A stretch of 16,597 nt of DNA from an uncultured Eubacteriales bacterium (GCA_902803185.1 CADCOV010000181.1:1-16597); one strand, 5' to 3'. Positions 7,641 through 14,788 are shown, numbered from the stretch's first letter. The notes: generated by a model not told the origin, from the sequence alone. Numbers and translations: made by a program.

Positions 7641-8098
7641 AACCTGTTCCTGAGTTTGTCAAGCTCGTTCTTGAGCTTGATGTTCTCCATCTGCAGTTCG
7701 AAGAAGTTGCTCTCGTACTCGCCGCACTTGTCCTGAAGCTCCTTGATCTTGGTCTGATCGTCCCGCAGGCGCTGCTGGAGCTCGCCGAGGGAATCGCTGC
7801 TGTTCTGCGTGGTCTTCTTGGACTGTTCCCACATGTGCTTGTAGTGGCGGGCGTCGGCCATCAGCTTGTCGTATTCGACCTTCAGCTTCTCCCCTTCCTG
7901 GCGGGTCTCGAAGAATTCTTCTGTGATATTGATGGAAGACAGGATCGCGAGGCTTCCGGCAGACTTGTCGGCGACGACCTGCGCGACTTCGTGCATCTTC
8001 TGATCCACGTATGCGGCGATGGCTTTGATCTCCTCCTCGCCGGTCTCGCCCGTGATCGTGTATTCCTGTCCGTAGATCTTGACTGTTACTCTGCTCAT
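7637..8098 (-). CDS. zapA: Cell division protein ZapA with long coiled coil
   Basis: ZapA bundles FtsZ filaments and stabilises the Z-ring. The N-terminal domain (about 1-70) begins RVTVKIYGQEYTITGE and continues with IKAIAAYVDQKMHEV, the characteristic ZapA fold sequence. From about residue 65 to the end the chain is a heptad-rich coiled coil (for example LQMENIKLKNELDKLRNRL). At 153 residues it is much longer than the 85-110 residues of classical ZapA, but I see no sign of fusion to another domain. The ATG at 8096-8098 follows GGGAGG. Its TGA overlaps the mutS2 ATG, implying translational coupling. pheT ends 22 bases upstream. Confidence 0.94.
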   Translation of the reverse strand: MSRVTVKIYGQEYTITGETGEEEIKAIAAYVDQKMHEVAQVVADKSAGSLAILSSINITEEFFETRQEGEKLKVEYDKLMADARHYKHMWEQSKKTTQNSSDSLGELQQRLRDDQTKIKELQDKCGEYESNFFELQMENIKLKNELDKLRNRL

Positions 8099-8120
8099 CG
8101 CTCTGACCTCCCGATCTTGA

Positions 8121-10574
8121 CTAATTATCTCTGATGATGGCGCCCAGCTTCTCTCTCAGCGCCGCGATGACCTCCGCATGGGCGGCTTCCGTCTCCTCGT
8201 CGGTCAGCGTCCGGTCATCCCTGCGGTAGGTCAGGCTGTAGGCCACGCTCTTGGCGCCCGGGCCCACCTGCACGCCGCGATAGATGTCGAACAGCTTCGC
8301 GCCTCTCAGGATCTCCGGCGCCGCTTCCTCGATCACCGCTTCGATCTCCGCCACCGGGGTGGACTCCTTGACGATCATCGCGATGTCTCTGGAGGTCGAC
8401 GGGAACTTCGGCGGCTTGACGTAGTGGATCTCTCTGCTCTCGAACTCCAGCAGGCGGTCGAAGAACAGCTCGGCGGCGTAGGTCCTGAGGCCCAGGCCGT
8501 AGTTCTCGGCCACGTCCGGATGGACCTCGCCCATGATGCCCATCTCCACCTCTTCGCCGTTTTCCGCGGTCTTGACGATGCGGGCGCATCTGCCCGGATG
8601 ATAGACGCCGTACTCGCTCTCCGGCACGTACTTGACGCCGGTGATGCCGAGGGCATCAAAGAGTCCTTCGATCATGCCCTTCAGGGTGAAGAAGGATTCC
8701 TTCGGGCCGTAGAGGCCCAGGGACAGATCGTAGCTCTCGAACGGCAGGGCCTTCTCGTCCACGAAGTTCGGAGAGAAGACGATCCCGATCTCGTAGGCTT
8801 TGACCGCCTCGATGCTGCGGTTATAGTTTCTGGAGAGGACGTCCAGCATGGCCGGGGTCAGGATGGTCCGCATGGCGGCGGTGTCCTCGCCCATCGGGTT
8901 CATGATCTTGACGGTATCCCGCTCCCAGGATTCCGGATCGATGCGGCAGGCGTCGAAGTCCTTGTCGCTGATGAAGGAGAAGGTCTGGATCTCGTCGGCG
9001 CCCATGCCGGAGAGGATGTTTCTCACCCTGCGGCGCAGGTTCCAGCTCTCGCTGTTCTTCACGATGGTCGGGGTCTTCGGCAGGGTCATCGGCAGGTTGT
9101 CATAGCCGTACATCCTGGCGACTTCCTCCACGTAGTCCACTTCCTCGAGCAGGTCCTGGCGGACGGTCGGCGGGGTGACGTACATGTCGTCGCCTTCGCC
9201 CTCGACCTTCATCTCCAGGCTCTCGAAGATCTTCACCATCACGTCTCTGGAGAGGTCGGTGCCCAGCACTCTGTTGATGCGGGAGACTCTGGCCTTGACG
9301 GTCGGCGCCTTCTCCGGGTTCTTGTAGACGTCCACGGTGCCGGAGACGACCTTGCCGCAGCCCAGCAGTTCCACCAGCTTGCAGACTCTGTCCGCAGCAT
9401 CATCGCAGAGGTTCGGGTCGATGCCCTTCTCGTAACGGCCGGAGGCCTCGGTGCGCAGGGTCAGCTTCTTGGAGGTCTGGCGGACGGAGGAGCCCTCGAA
9501 ATTGGCGCACTCCAGGACGACGGTGGTCGTGTCCTCCATGATCTCGGAGTTCAGACCGCCCATGACGCCCGCGATGCACACCGGCTTCTCCGCGTCGTTG
9601 ATCATCAGCATGGTGGAATCCAATACTCTCTCGGTGCCGTCCAGGGTGGTGAAGGTCTCGCCGTCCTTCGCCACGTCCACGATGATCTTCTGGCCCGCGA
9701 GGCTCCGGATATCAAAGGCGTGCATCGGCTGGCCGTACTCCGTCATGACGAAGTTGGTGATGTCGACGATGTTGTTGATCGGCCGCATGCCCGCTGCGAT
9801 CAGCCTCTTCTGGAGCCACCACGGGGACTGCTCGATCTTGACGTCCTTGATGACTCTGGCGGTGTATCTCTTGCAGAGATCGGAACGGACCTCCACGTCG
9901 ATGTAGTTTCTGACGTCCTCGTCGGTCCCGCCGCACTCCACGTCCGGGTAGACCAGCTCGCCGCCGAAGGTGGCCGCAGCCTCCCTCGCCATGCCCAGCA
10001 TGGACAGGCAGTCCGGCCGGTTCGGGGTGATCTCGAAATCCACCACCGCGTCCTTCATGCCCAGGGCTTCGTCGATGTTCTGGCCGAGGCACTCGGTCCA
10101 GTCGCCCGGCAGCAGCCAGATGCCGTCCTTGGAGATCATCGGCGCCACCTTGTCGGAGAGGCCCAGCTCCTGCGGGCCGCACATCATGCCGTCGCTGGCC
10201 ACGCCCCGCATCTTGCCGGCGTGGATGACGACGCCGCCCTCGACCTTCGGCTGGCCGTGGAGCGGTCCCGGGACCCTGCTCCCGTCGATGGCGACAGGGA
10301 CAAAAGCGCCCTCGTAGACGTTCGAAGCGCTGGTCACGATCTGCAGGGTGCCCAGCTCGCCCAGGTCGCACTGGCAGACCAGCAGGCGGTCCGCATCAGG
10401 ATGCTTCTCGATCCTGGTGATCTTCGCGATCTTGACGTTCTCTATTCCGGTGCCGAGCTCCTCCACGGTCTCGATGTTGGAGCCGCTCATGATCATGCGG
10501 TCGCAGAATTCCTTATCGGAAGGCCACTCGGCGAGTTTTACGTAATCTTTGATCCAGTTGATTGATACCAGCAT
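8121..10574 (-). CDS. pheT: Phenylalanyl-tRNA synthetase beta subunit
   Basis: PheT forms an alpha2-beta2 enzyme with PheS, binding tRNA-Phe and editing misacylated Tyr-tRNA. The 817-residue protein shows the EMAP-II-like tRNA-binding domain (about 40-150), the B3/B4 editing region around RPINNIVDITNFVM, the B5 domain near 400-480 and a C-terminal anticodon-binding FDX-ACB domain (about 720-817, beginning KPPKFPSTSRDIAMI). The start is the ATG at 10572-10574 (MLVSINWIKDYV), preceded by AGGAGGAAGG. The reading frame stays open for another 80 codons upstream through pheS, but that extension is arginine-rich, has no family similarity and is not translated. pheS ends 11 bases before the start, and its stop codon adjoins the ribosome binding site. 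Confidence 0.98.
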   Translation of the reverse strand: MLVSINWIKDYVKLAEWPSDKEFCDRMIMSGSNIETVEELGTGIENVKIAKITRIEKHPDADRLLVCQCDLGELGTLQIVTSASNVYEGAFVPVAIDGSRVPGPLHGQPKVEGGVVIHAGKMRGVASDGMMCGPQELGLSDKVAPMISKDGIWLLPGDWTECLGQNIDEALGMKDAVVDFEITPNRPDCLSMLGMAREAAATFGGELVYPDVECGGTDEDVRNYIDVEVRSDLCKRYTARVIKDVKIEQSPWWLQKRLIAAGMRPINNIVDITNFVMTEYGQPMHAFDIRSLAGQKIIVDVAKDGETFTTLDGTERVLDSTMLMINDAEKPVCIAGVMGGLNSEIMEDTTTVVLECANFEGSSVRQTSKKLTLRTEASGRYEKGIDPNLCDDAADRVCKLVELLGCGKVVSGTVDVYKNPEKAPTVKARVSRINRVLGTDLSRDVMVKIFESLEMKVEGEGDDMYVTPPTVRQDLLEEVDYVEEVARMYGYDNLPMTLPKTPTIVKNSESWNLRRRVRNILSGMGADEIQTFSFISDKDFDACRIDPESWERDTVKIMNPMGEDTAAMRTILTPAMLDVLSRNYNRSIEAVKAYEIGIVFSPNFVDEKALPFESYDLSLGLYGPKESFFTLKGMIEGLFDALGITGVKYVPESEYGVYHPGRCARIVKTAENGEEVEMGIMGEVHPDVAENYGLGLRTYAAELFFDRLLEFESREIHYVKPPKFPSTSRDIAMIVKESTPVAEIEAVIEEAAPEILRGAKLFDIYRGVQVGPGAKSVAYSLTYRRDDRTLTDEETEAAHAEVIAALREKLGAIIRDN

Positions 10575-10585
10575 TTGCCTTCCTC

Positions 10586-11608
10586 CTATTCGAACTGCTC
10601 GATGAATCTCATGTCGTCTTCGTAGAGAAGGCGGATGTCGTCGATGCCGTACTTCAGCATCGCGATCCGCTCGACGCCCATGCCCGCGGCGAAACCGGTG
10701 TACTTGTCGGTGTCGATGCCGCCGGCTCTGTGGACGTGCGGATGAGTCATGCCGCAGCCCAGGATCTCGATCCAGCCGCTGCCCTTGCAGATGTTGCAGC
10801 CCTTGCCGCCGCACTTGAAGCAGCTGACGTCCATCTCCGCGGACGGCTCGGTGAACGGGAAGTGATGCGGACGGAACTTGGTCCTGGTCTCAGGGCCGAA
10901 GAGCTTCTTGGCCATGCCGTCCAGGGTGCCTTTGAGGTCCGCCATCGTGATGTCCTCACCGATCACCATCAGCTCGATCTGATGGAAGGTGTGGGAATGG
11001 GTCGCGTCCGGGGTGTCGCAGCGGTAGGTGCGGCCCGGGATGACGATCTTATACGGGAGAGGCAGCTCCTCTTCCGCTCTCAGCTCGGCGGAGGAGGTGT
11101 GCGGACGCAGGACGTTGTCCGGCGTGATGTAGAAGGTGTCCGTCATGTCTCTGGCCGGGTGGGTCGGCGGCGCGTTCAGGCCGTCGAAGGTGTTGAACAC
11201 TGTGTCCGCGTCCGGTCCCTCATAGACGGAGTACCCCATGGACTCGAAGAACTCGGTGACCTCTTCGATGATCTGGGTGATCGGGTGCTTGACGCCGATC
11301 TTCACTTCCGCTGCCGGCTCGGTGACGTCCAGGGTCTCCGCCTTCAGCCTTGCCTCCTTGGCCTTGGCCTTGAGCTCATCGGCCCTGCGGGTCAGCGCAG
11401 CTGTGATCTGCTCCTTGACCTCGTTGGCGGCGCGGCCCAGCTCCTTCTTCTCCTCCGGAGAGAGCTTGCCCATGCTGCGCAGCACTTCGGTGATCTGTCC
11501 CTTCTTGCCGAGGAAGCGGATCCTGATGTCTTCCGTATCCTTCTCGGAGGTGGCAGCCTTGAGCTGCGCCTTCGCTTCCTCTAACATCTTGCTCAAATTT
11601 TCCTGCAT
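10586..11608 (-). CDS. pheS: Phenylalanyl-tRNA synthetase alpha subunit
   Basis: PheS is the catalytic class II subunit that activates phenylalanine. The 340-residue protein has an N-terminal coiled coil (about 1-90), motif 2 around GRTYRCDTPDATHSHTFHQ (192-210) and motif 3 with GFAAGMGVERIAMLKYG (305-321). The alanine in GFAAG corresponds to the known phenylalanine-pocket discriminator. A four-cysteine knuckle (C263, C266, C271, C274 in CFKCGGKGCNICKG) may bind zinc; similar knuckles occur in other PheS proteins. The ATG at 11606-11608 has an AAGAGGT site nine bases upstream. It lies 43 bases after the SpoU methylase and 11 bases before pheT. There is no room for a T-box leader, although pheST is T-box controlled in many Bacillota. 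Confidence 0.98.
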   Translation of the reverse strand: MQENLSKMLEEAKAQLKAATSEKDTEDIRIRFLGKKGQITEVLRSMGKLSPEEKKELGRAANEVKEQITAALTRRADELKAKAKEARLKAETLDVTEPAAEVKIGVKHPITQIIEEVTEFFESMGYSVYEGPDADTVFNTFDGLNAPPTHPARDMTDTFYITPDNVLRPHTSSAELRAEEELPLPYKIVIPGRTYRCDTPDATHSHTFHQIELMVIGEDITMADLKGTLDGMAKKLFGPETRTKFRPHHFPFTEPSAEMDVSCFKCGGKGCNICKGSGWIEILGCGMTHPHVHRAGGIDTDKYTGFAAGMGVERIAMLKYGIDDIRLLYEDDMRFIEQFE

Positions 11609-11651
11609 GTTGGTAAACCTCTTTCGTGTCTATTGATGGATCGCCAGATCC

Positions 11652-12461
11652 TTATCTGTCTTTTTTCTGCCTGACGCACTCGTACATCAGGATGCCCGCA
11701 GCCACAGAGGCGTTCAGGGACTCGATCTGCCCATACATCGGGATCTTCACGACCTTGTCCGCCTTCTCGAGGATCTCCGGAGCCACGCCCCGTCCCTCGT
11801 TTCCGATGACCAAAGCCACCGGCGCCGAGAGGTCGGCTTCTCCCAGCTCCTCCGCCCGGCTGAGTCCGGCCGCCACGGTGGTGAGGCCGAGCCGCTCCGC
11901 CAGTTCGAACAGTGCCTGCGGCCCCTCCAGGAAGACCAAAGGCATCCTGAGGATCGAACCCGCCGCCGCCCGGACCGCCTTCGGGGAGTAGACGTCTGTC
12001 GTGCCCTTCAGCACCAGCACGCCGCCGAAACCCGCCGCGTCCGCCGTGCGGATGATGGTGGCCAGGTTCCCCGGGTCCTGGATCCGGTCCAAAACCACCA
12101 GGTCCCGGCTGCGGGCGCCCTCGCCCCGGGGCGAAAGGTCCTCCTCCGACCAGTGCGGGATCTCGATGACCGCCATCACCGTCCGGCCGTGCTCCGTCTG
12201 GGTCAGCGCTTCGTAGAGGGCCGGCGCCAGCAGGTAGGCCGGGATGTCCTCCGGCAGCCCCGCCGGGAACTCCGGCGCGTCCTCCGCGGTCCCGCAGAGG
12301 ATGAGCTCCCTGAGCCGGGCGCCGCTGGCCGCCGCGTCCCGGATCAGCACCTCGCCCTCCACGAGGAAGGCGCCTTCGGCCTCCCGGTACCGGCGCTTCA
12401 GCAGCTTCTGCCAGCCCTTGAATGTTCTGTTTTCCTGCGAGGTGATCTCACGATAACGCAC
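11652..12461 (-). CDS. TrmH/SpoU-family RNA 2'-O-methyltransferase (YsgA-like)
   Basis: This is a 269-residue SPOUT-class methyltransferase that should 2'-O-methylate a ribose in rRNA or tRNA using SAM. An N-terminal substrate-binding domain (about 20-100, with EGAFLVEGEVLI) precedes the knotted SpoU domain. Motif 1 is DRIQDPGNLATIIRTADAAG (125-144), motif 2 LVIGNEGRGV (217-226) and motif 3 IPMYGQIESLNASVAAG (240-256). The RNA target cannot be read from the sequence. The start is a GTG (12459-12461) preceded by GAGGGCG. It is the first gene of the pheST-mutS2-argS operon, matching B. subtilis ysgA upstream of pheS. The 36 bases between the ftsZ terminator T-tract and this start must hold the promoter, but I see only a poor TATAGG-like -10, so read-through from ftsZ may contribute. 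Confidence 0.95.
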   Translation of the reverse strand: MRYREITSQENRTFKGWQKLLKRRYREAEGAFLVEGEVLIRDAAASGARLRELILCGTAEDAPEFPAGLPEDIPAYLLAPALYEALTQTEHGRTVMAVIEIPHWSEEDLSPRGEGARSRDLVVLDRIQDPGNLATIIRTADAAGFGGVLVLKGTTDVYSPKAVRAAAGSILRMPLVFLEGPQALFELAERLGLTTVAAGLSRAEELGEADLSAPVALVIGNEGRGVAPEILEKADKVVKIPMYGQIESLNASVAAGILMYECVRQKKDR

Positions 12462-12497
12462 GTTCGCCCTCAGATTCCGCTTGTCCCTATAATTGCG

Positions 12498-12520
12498 AAA
12501 AAGCCGGCAACCGCCGGCTT
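12498..12520 (-). terminator. Intrinsic terminator of ftsZ
   Basis: An 8-bp perfect stem AAGCCGGC/GCCGGCTT (12501-12508 and 12513-12520) with loop AACC is followed on the minus strand by five T residues (12498-12502). It lies 13 bases after the ftsZ stop. The T-tract is short, so some read-through into the SpoU operon is plausible. Confidence 0.85.
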
Positions 12521-12533
12521 GCTCCGCTGATTG

Positions 12534-13685
12534 TTATTTTCTGAGGAACGGAGGAATGCCGAATCCGGAATCCTCATCCTCATCCTGTGCCGGTCCCGCC
12601 GGTTCATCGTCGAACAGGTCTCCCAGGGTCACCTCTCTGGCGGTCAGGCCGTCCTCGGTGACGTACTCGACGCTTTCATTCTTGGCCGGCGCCTTGAACG
12701 GCTGGCTGTATTCGATGACGTCCTGCTCCGTTTCGCCGTCGAAGCCGGTGGCGATGACGGTGATGTTGATCTCGTCCTGCATGTTCTCATCCACAGCAGC
12801 ACCGAAGATCAGGATGGCGTCGTCGTCCGCCTTCTCCTCCACCATCGTGGCGACCTCGTTGATCTCCAGCATACCCAGGTCGTAACCGCCGCTGACGTAC
12901 AGCAGGATGGCTCTCGCACCGGCGATGGAGGTCTCGAGGAGCGGGCTCTCGGTCGCGGCCTTGACCGCGTCCTTGGCTCTGTTCTCTCCGGTCCCGTGGC
13001 CGACGCCCATATGGGCGATGCCCCGGTTGGTCATGACGGACTTGACGTCCGCGAAGTCGACGTTGATCAAAGCGAAGTCGGAGATCAGATCGGTGATGCC
13101 CTGGACGCCCTGGCGCAGGACGTCGTCGGCCATGCCGAAGGCCTCCACCATCGTGGTGGTCTTATCGCTGATCTCGAGGAGCTTGTCGTTCGGAACGACG
13201 ACCAGGGAGTCGACGAACTTCTTGAGGAAGGTCAGTCCCAGCTCCGCCTGTTTCATTCTCTTGCGTCCCTCAAAGGTGAACGGCTTGGTCACGACGGCGA
13301 CCGTCAGGATCCCCATGTCCTTGGAGACCTTGGCGATGATCGGCGCAGCGCCCGTACCGGTGCCGCCGCCCATACCGGCGGTGATGAACACCATGTCGGC
13401 GCCCTCGATGATCTCAGAGAGGTGGTCGATGGTCTCCTCGGCGGACTTCTGTCCGACCTCCGGGTTGCCGCCGGCGCCCAGACCCTTGGTCAGCTTCTCG
13501 CCGAGCTGGATCTTGGTCTCAGCCGCGCAGCGGTTCAGGGCCTGCTGATCGGTGTTGCAGGCGATGAACTGGACGCCTCTGAGTCCGGACTCTATCATTC
13601 TGTTGACTGCATTGCAGCCACCGCCGCCTACGCCGATGACCTTGATGACAGCCCCGTTATCTTTCTGTGTTTCGAATTGCAGCAT
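12534..13685 (-). CDS. ftsZ: Cell division GTPase FtsZ
   Basis: FtsZ polymerises into the cytokinetic ring at midcell. The 383-residue protein carries [16 protein letters not shown] (15-30), the GTP-binding tubulin signature GGGTGTG (106-112), the T7 synergy loop [11 protein letters not shown] (208-218) and an acidic linker. The conserved C-terminal tail [12 protein letters not shown] is the docking site for FtsA, SepF and other partners. The start is the ATG at 13683-13685, with AGGAGG six bases upstream. A GTG six codons earlier (13701-13703) is in frame, but its reading would pass through the ribosome binding site, so it is rejected. ftsZ stands alone between two terminators, with its own upstream promoter region. 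ftsA is not adjacent. Arginine is mostly AGA here, unlike the neighbouring cell-wall genes, suggesting high expression. Confidence 0.98.
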   Translation of the reverse strand: MLQFETQKDNGAVIKVIGVGGGGCNAVNRMIESGLRGVQFIACNTDQQALNRCAAETKIQLGEKLTKGLGAGGNPEVGQKSAEETIDHLSEIIEGADMVFITAGMGGGTGTGAAPIIAKVSKDMGILTVAVVTKPFTFEGRKRMKQAELGLTFLKKFVDSLVVVPNDKLLEISDKTTTMVEAFGMADDVLRQGVQGITDLISDFALINVDFADVKSVMTNRGIAHMGVGHGTGENRAKDAVKAATESPLLETSIAGARAILLYVSGGYDLGMLEINEVATMVEEKADDDAILIFGAAVDENMQDEINITVIATGFDGETEQDVIEYSQPFKAPAKNESVEYVTEDGLTAREVTLGDLFDDEPAGPAQDEDEDSGFGIPPFLRK

Positions 13686-13691
13686 CGTACG

Positions 13692-13697
13692 CCTCCT
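13692..13697 (-). promoter_or_regulatory. Ribosome binding site fixing the ftsZ start
   Basis: A perfect AGGAGG on the minus strand, six bases before the ATG at 13683-13685. It excludes the in-frame upstream GTG at 13701-13703 as the start. Confidence 0.85.
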
Positions 13698-13717
13698 AAT
13701 CACGCAATGATAGACCT

Positions 13718-13726
13718 ATTTTATCA
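13718..13726 (-). promoter_or_regulatory. Probable extended -10 promoter of ftsZ
   Basis: The minus strand reads TGATAAAAT: an extended TGn element followed by TAAAAT, five of six matches to the -10 consensus. No good -35 hexamer is seen 16-18 bases upstream, which is usual for extended -10 promoters. Transcription would start near 13711, giving a leader of about 25 bases that contains the AGGAGG site. Confidence 0.5.
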
Positions 13727-13734
13727 TACTAACG

Positions 13735-13782
13735 GTGTAATTGCATTACTTTTTCTGTGTAATTTACCCTGTATTTTACACA
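13735..13782. promoter_or_regulatory. Array of GTGTAATT elements upstream of ftsZ (candidate operator)
   Basis: Two direct copies of GTGTAATT (13735-13742 and 13757-13764) are exactly 22 bases apart, about two helical turns. A third, inverted copy TTACACA (13776-13782) pairs with TGTGTAA (13756-13762). The first copy also forms the inverted repeat GTAAT-TGC-ATTAC (13737-13749), which would cover the -35 zone of the predicted promoter. The arrangement looks like binding sites for a dimeric DNA-binding protein, but no regulator is identifiable. Confidence 0.4.
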
Positions 13783-13844
13783 TTTTATTTTATCTGAAAG
13801 CGCTGGTTTTGCTGGGTTTACATAATGTGCCCGCAGGGGAAGAA

Positions 13845-13876
13845 TGCAGCCGGCGGGCGGCATCGGGCGGGCTGCA
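13845..13876. repeat. GC-rich inverted repeat between ftsQ and ftsZ
   Basis: TGCAGCC (13845-13851) pairs with GGCTGCA (13870-13876) around an 18-base loop. It lies in an untranslated GC-rich segment that also contains a 12-base perfect palindrome at 13906-13917. Function unknown. Confidence 0.5.
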
Positions 13877-13905
13877 GGCGCGGAGCGGGACGGAGCCCCT
13901 TCCGG

Positions 13906-13917
13906 CCCGGCGCCGGG
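13906..13917. repeat. 12-base perfect palindrome
   Basis: CCCGGCGCCGGG is its own reverse complement. In GC-rich DNA it may be fortuitous, but it sits in the only sizeable non-coding region of the window. Confidence 0.5.
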
Positions 13918-13958
13918 ATCGAGGATCACGAGAACACGCGGGTAAACCGCCGGAAATG

Positions 13959-13986
13959 AAAAACCGCACCGGGGTCCCGGTGCGGT
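13959..13986 (-). terminator. Intrinsic terminator of the ftsW-murG-ftsQ unit
   Basis: A 10-bp perfect stem ACCGCACCGG/CCGGTGCGGT (13963-13972 and 13977-13986) with a 4-base loop is followed on the minus strand by five T residues (13959-13963). It begins 16 bases after the ftsQ stop codon. This is the strongest hairpin in the window and separates the dcw genes from ftsZ. Confidence 0.92.
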
Positions 13987-14002
13987 GCGCAATGCTTCGT
14001 TC

Positions 14003-14788
14003 TCAGTCGCTGTCGATGTCCGGCGAGAAGGACATGTAATCGGAGCCGCCCATCTTGATCGTGCCCCGGCTGATGTCCTGGGCGAACAGGGTGGCCACCA
14101 CCTTCTGCAGCTCGCCGGAGCGGATCGCCGCCAGGATCTCCGTCGGCGTGCCCTTGACGAGGAAGGTGTCGTAGATGTAGCAGCGGATCATGACCTTGGA
14201 GACGTCGATCTTCTTGAAGTAGATGTCCCCCTCCCGCATGGCGTCCAGCATCCTCAGGGTGACGGACAGGGAGGTGGCCTCCTCCGCCTCGAGCTTCTCC
14301 CCCACGTTCATCTTGCTGATGGTGAGGCCCGTCAGCAGGGTGATCTCCGGCATGATGTCGGTCCGGCGGAGGACGGTGCCGTCCTCGTCCATGACGATGT
14401 AGCTGTCGCCGTACTTCACGGCCGCCGTCTGGGTTCTCTCGGTGATTGTAAACTTTATGGTAGAAGGTAGTTTCCGATGGGCTTCGACCTCCCGGAAATA
14501 CGGGTCCTTCAGGAGATTGTCCTCCAGTTCCGACAGCTTCGTGTCGAAGATGATGTTCTCCCCTTCGCTGACCTTGGCCATCGCCAGGACTTCCTTGTCG
14601 GTGTAGTAGCTGTTGCCCTCCACCTCGAAGTGCTTGACCGAGAAGTAGGAGGAGCGGAGGAAGAAGTAGACCGCCGCCGCCACCGCTGCCACGGCAAGGA
14701 ACCGCAGGAAGTAATGCTTCTTGCGGTGTACCTTCCGTTCCCGGTCGATCTCCTTGAATTGGATGCCTTCCAGTCCTCTGTCAGCCAC
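14003..14788 (-). CDS. ftsQ: Cell division protein FtsQ/DivIB
   Basis: FtsQ/DivIB is a bitopic membrane protein of the divisome that works with FtsL/DivIC and regulates septal peptidoglycan synthesis. The 261-residue protein has a basic cytoplasmic tail (1-26), one membrane helix (about 27-44, FLRFLAVAAVAAAVYFF) and an external POTRA domain. The POTRA begins at about residue 49 (SVKHFEVEGNSYYTDKEVL) and runs to about 118, followed by the beta domain. The start is a GTG (14786-14788) that overlaps the murG stop, with AAGGAG six bases upstream. The frame extends 25 more codons upstream into murG, but that part has no ribosome binding site and would break the overlap arrangement. The downstream terminator shows it is the last gene of its unit. 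Confidence 0.92.
   Translation of the reverse strand: MADRGLEGIQFKEIDRERKVHRKKHYFLRFLAVAAVAAAVYFFLRSSYFSVKHFEVEGNSYYTDKEVLAMAKVSEGENIIFDTKLSELEDNLLKDPYFREVEAHRKLPSTIKFTITERTQTAAVKYGDSYIVMDEDGTVLRRTDIMPEITLLTGLTISKMNVGEKLEAEEATSLSVTLRMLDAMREGDIYFKKIDVSKVMIRCYIYDTFLVKGTPTEILAAIRSGELQKVVATLFAQDISRGTIKMGGSDYMSFSPDIDSD

Larger units (their letters stand above)
13686..14002. other. Gene-free interval between ftsQ and ftsZ
   Basis: This 317-base stretch holds no gene I can support. From the ftsQ end it contains the ftsQ terminator (13959-13986), a GC-rich segment with inverted repeats (about 13831-13957), and an AT-rich segment (about 13704-13830) with the probable ftsZ promoter and GTGTAATT elements. 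The sharp composition change near 13830 is visible by eye. Both strands have short open frames across it, but none has a ribosome binding site. Confidence 0.8.

Noticed and set aside
8178..10565. 795-codon plus-strand open frame
   Set aside because: Mirror image of pheT, caused by avoidance of TTA, CTA and TCA. It has no supporting motif or ribosome binding site.
10575..10814. 80-codon N-terminal extension of pheT
   Set aside because: It overlaps pheS in another frame, is arginine- and histidine-rich, and the ATG at 10574 has an excellent ribosome binding site and the family N-terminus.
11638..11651. Small hairpin GGATC-GCCA-GATCC between the SpoU gene and pheS
   Set aside because: Only five base pairs and no T-tract; probably chance.
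12462..12497. Promoter for the SpoU-pheST operon
   Set aside because: A promoter is expected here, but only a weak TATAGG-like hexamer without a matching -35 is visible, so I did not list it as a feature.
13729..13992. Minus-strand 87-residue frame between ftsQ and ftsZ
   Set aside because: It begins inside the ftsQ terminator hairpin, has no ribosome binding site, and has a proline/alanine/arginine-rich composition typical of non-coding GC-rich DNA.
13707..14039. Plus-strand open frame starting at an ATG in the ftsZ-ftsQ gap, with a hydrophobic N-terminus
   Set aside because: No ribosome binding site, it crosses two opposing regulatory regions and a terminator, and the hydrophobic start is explained by AT-rich DNA.
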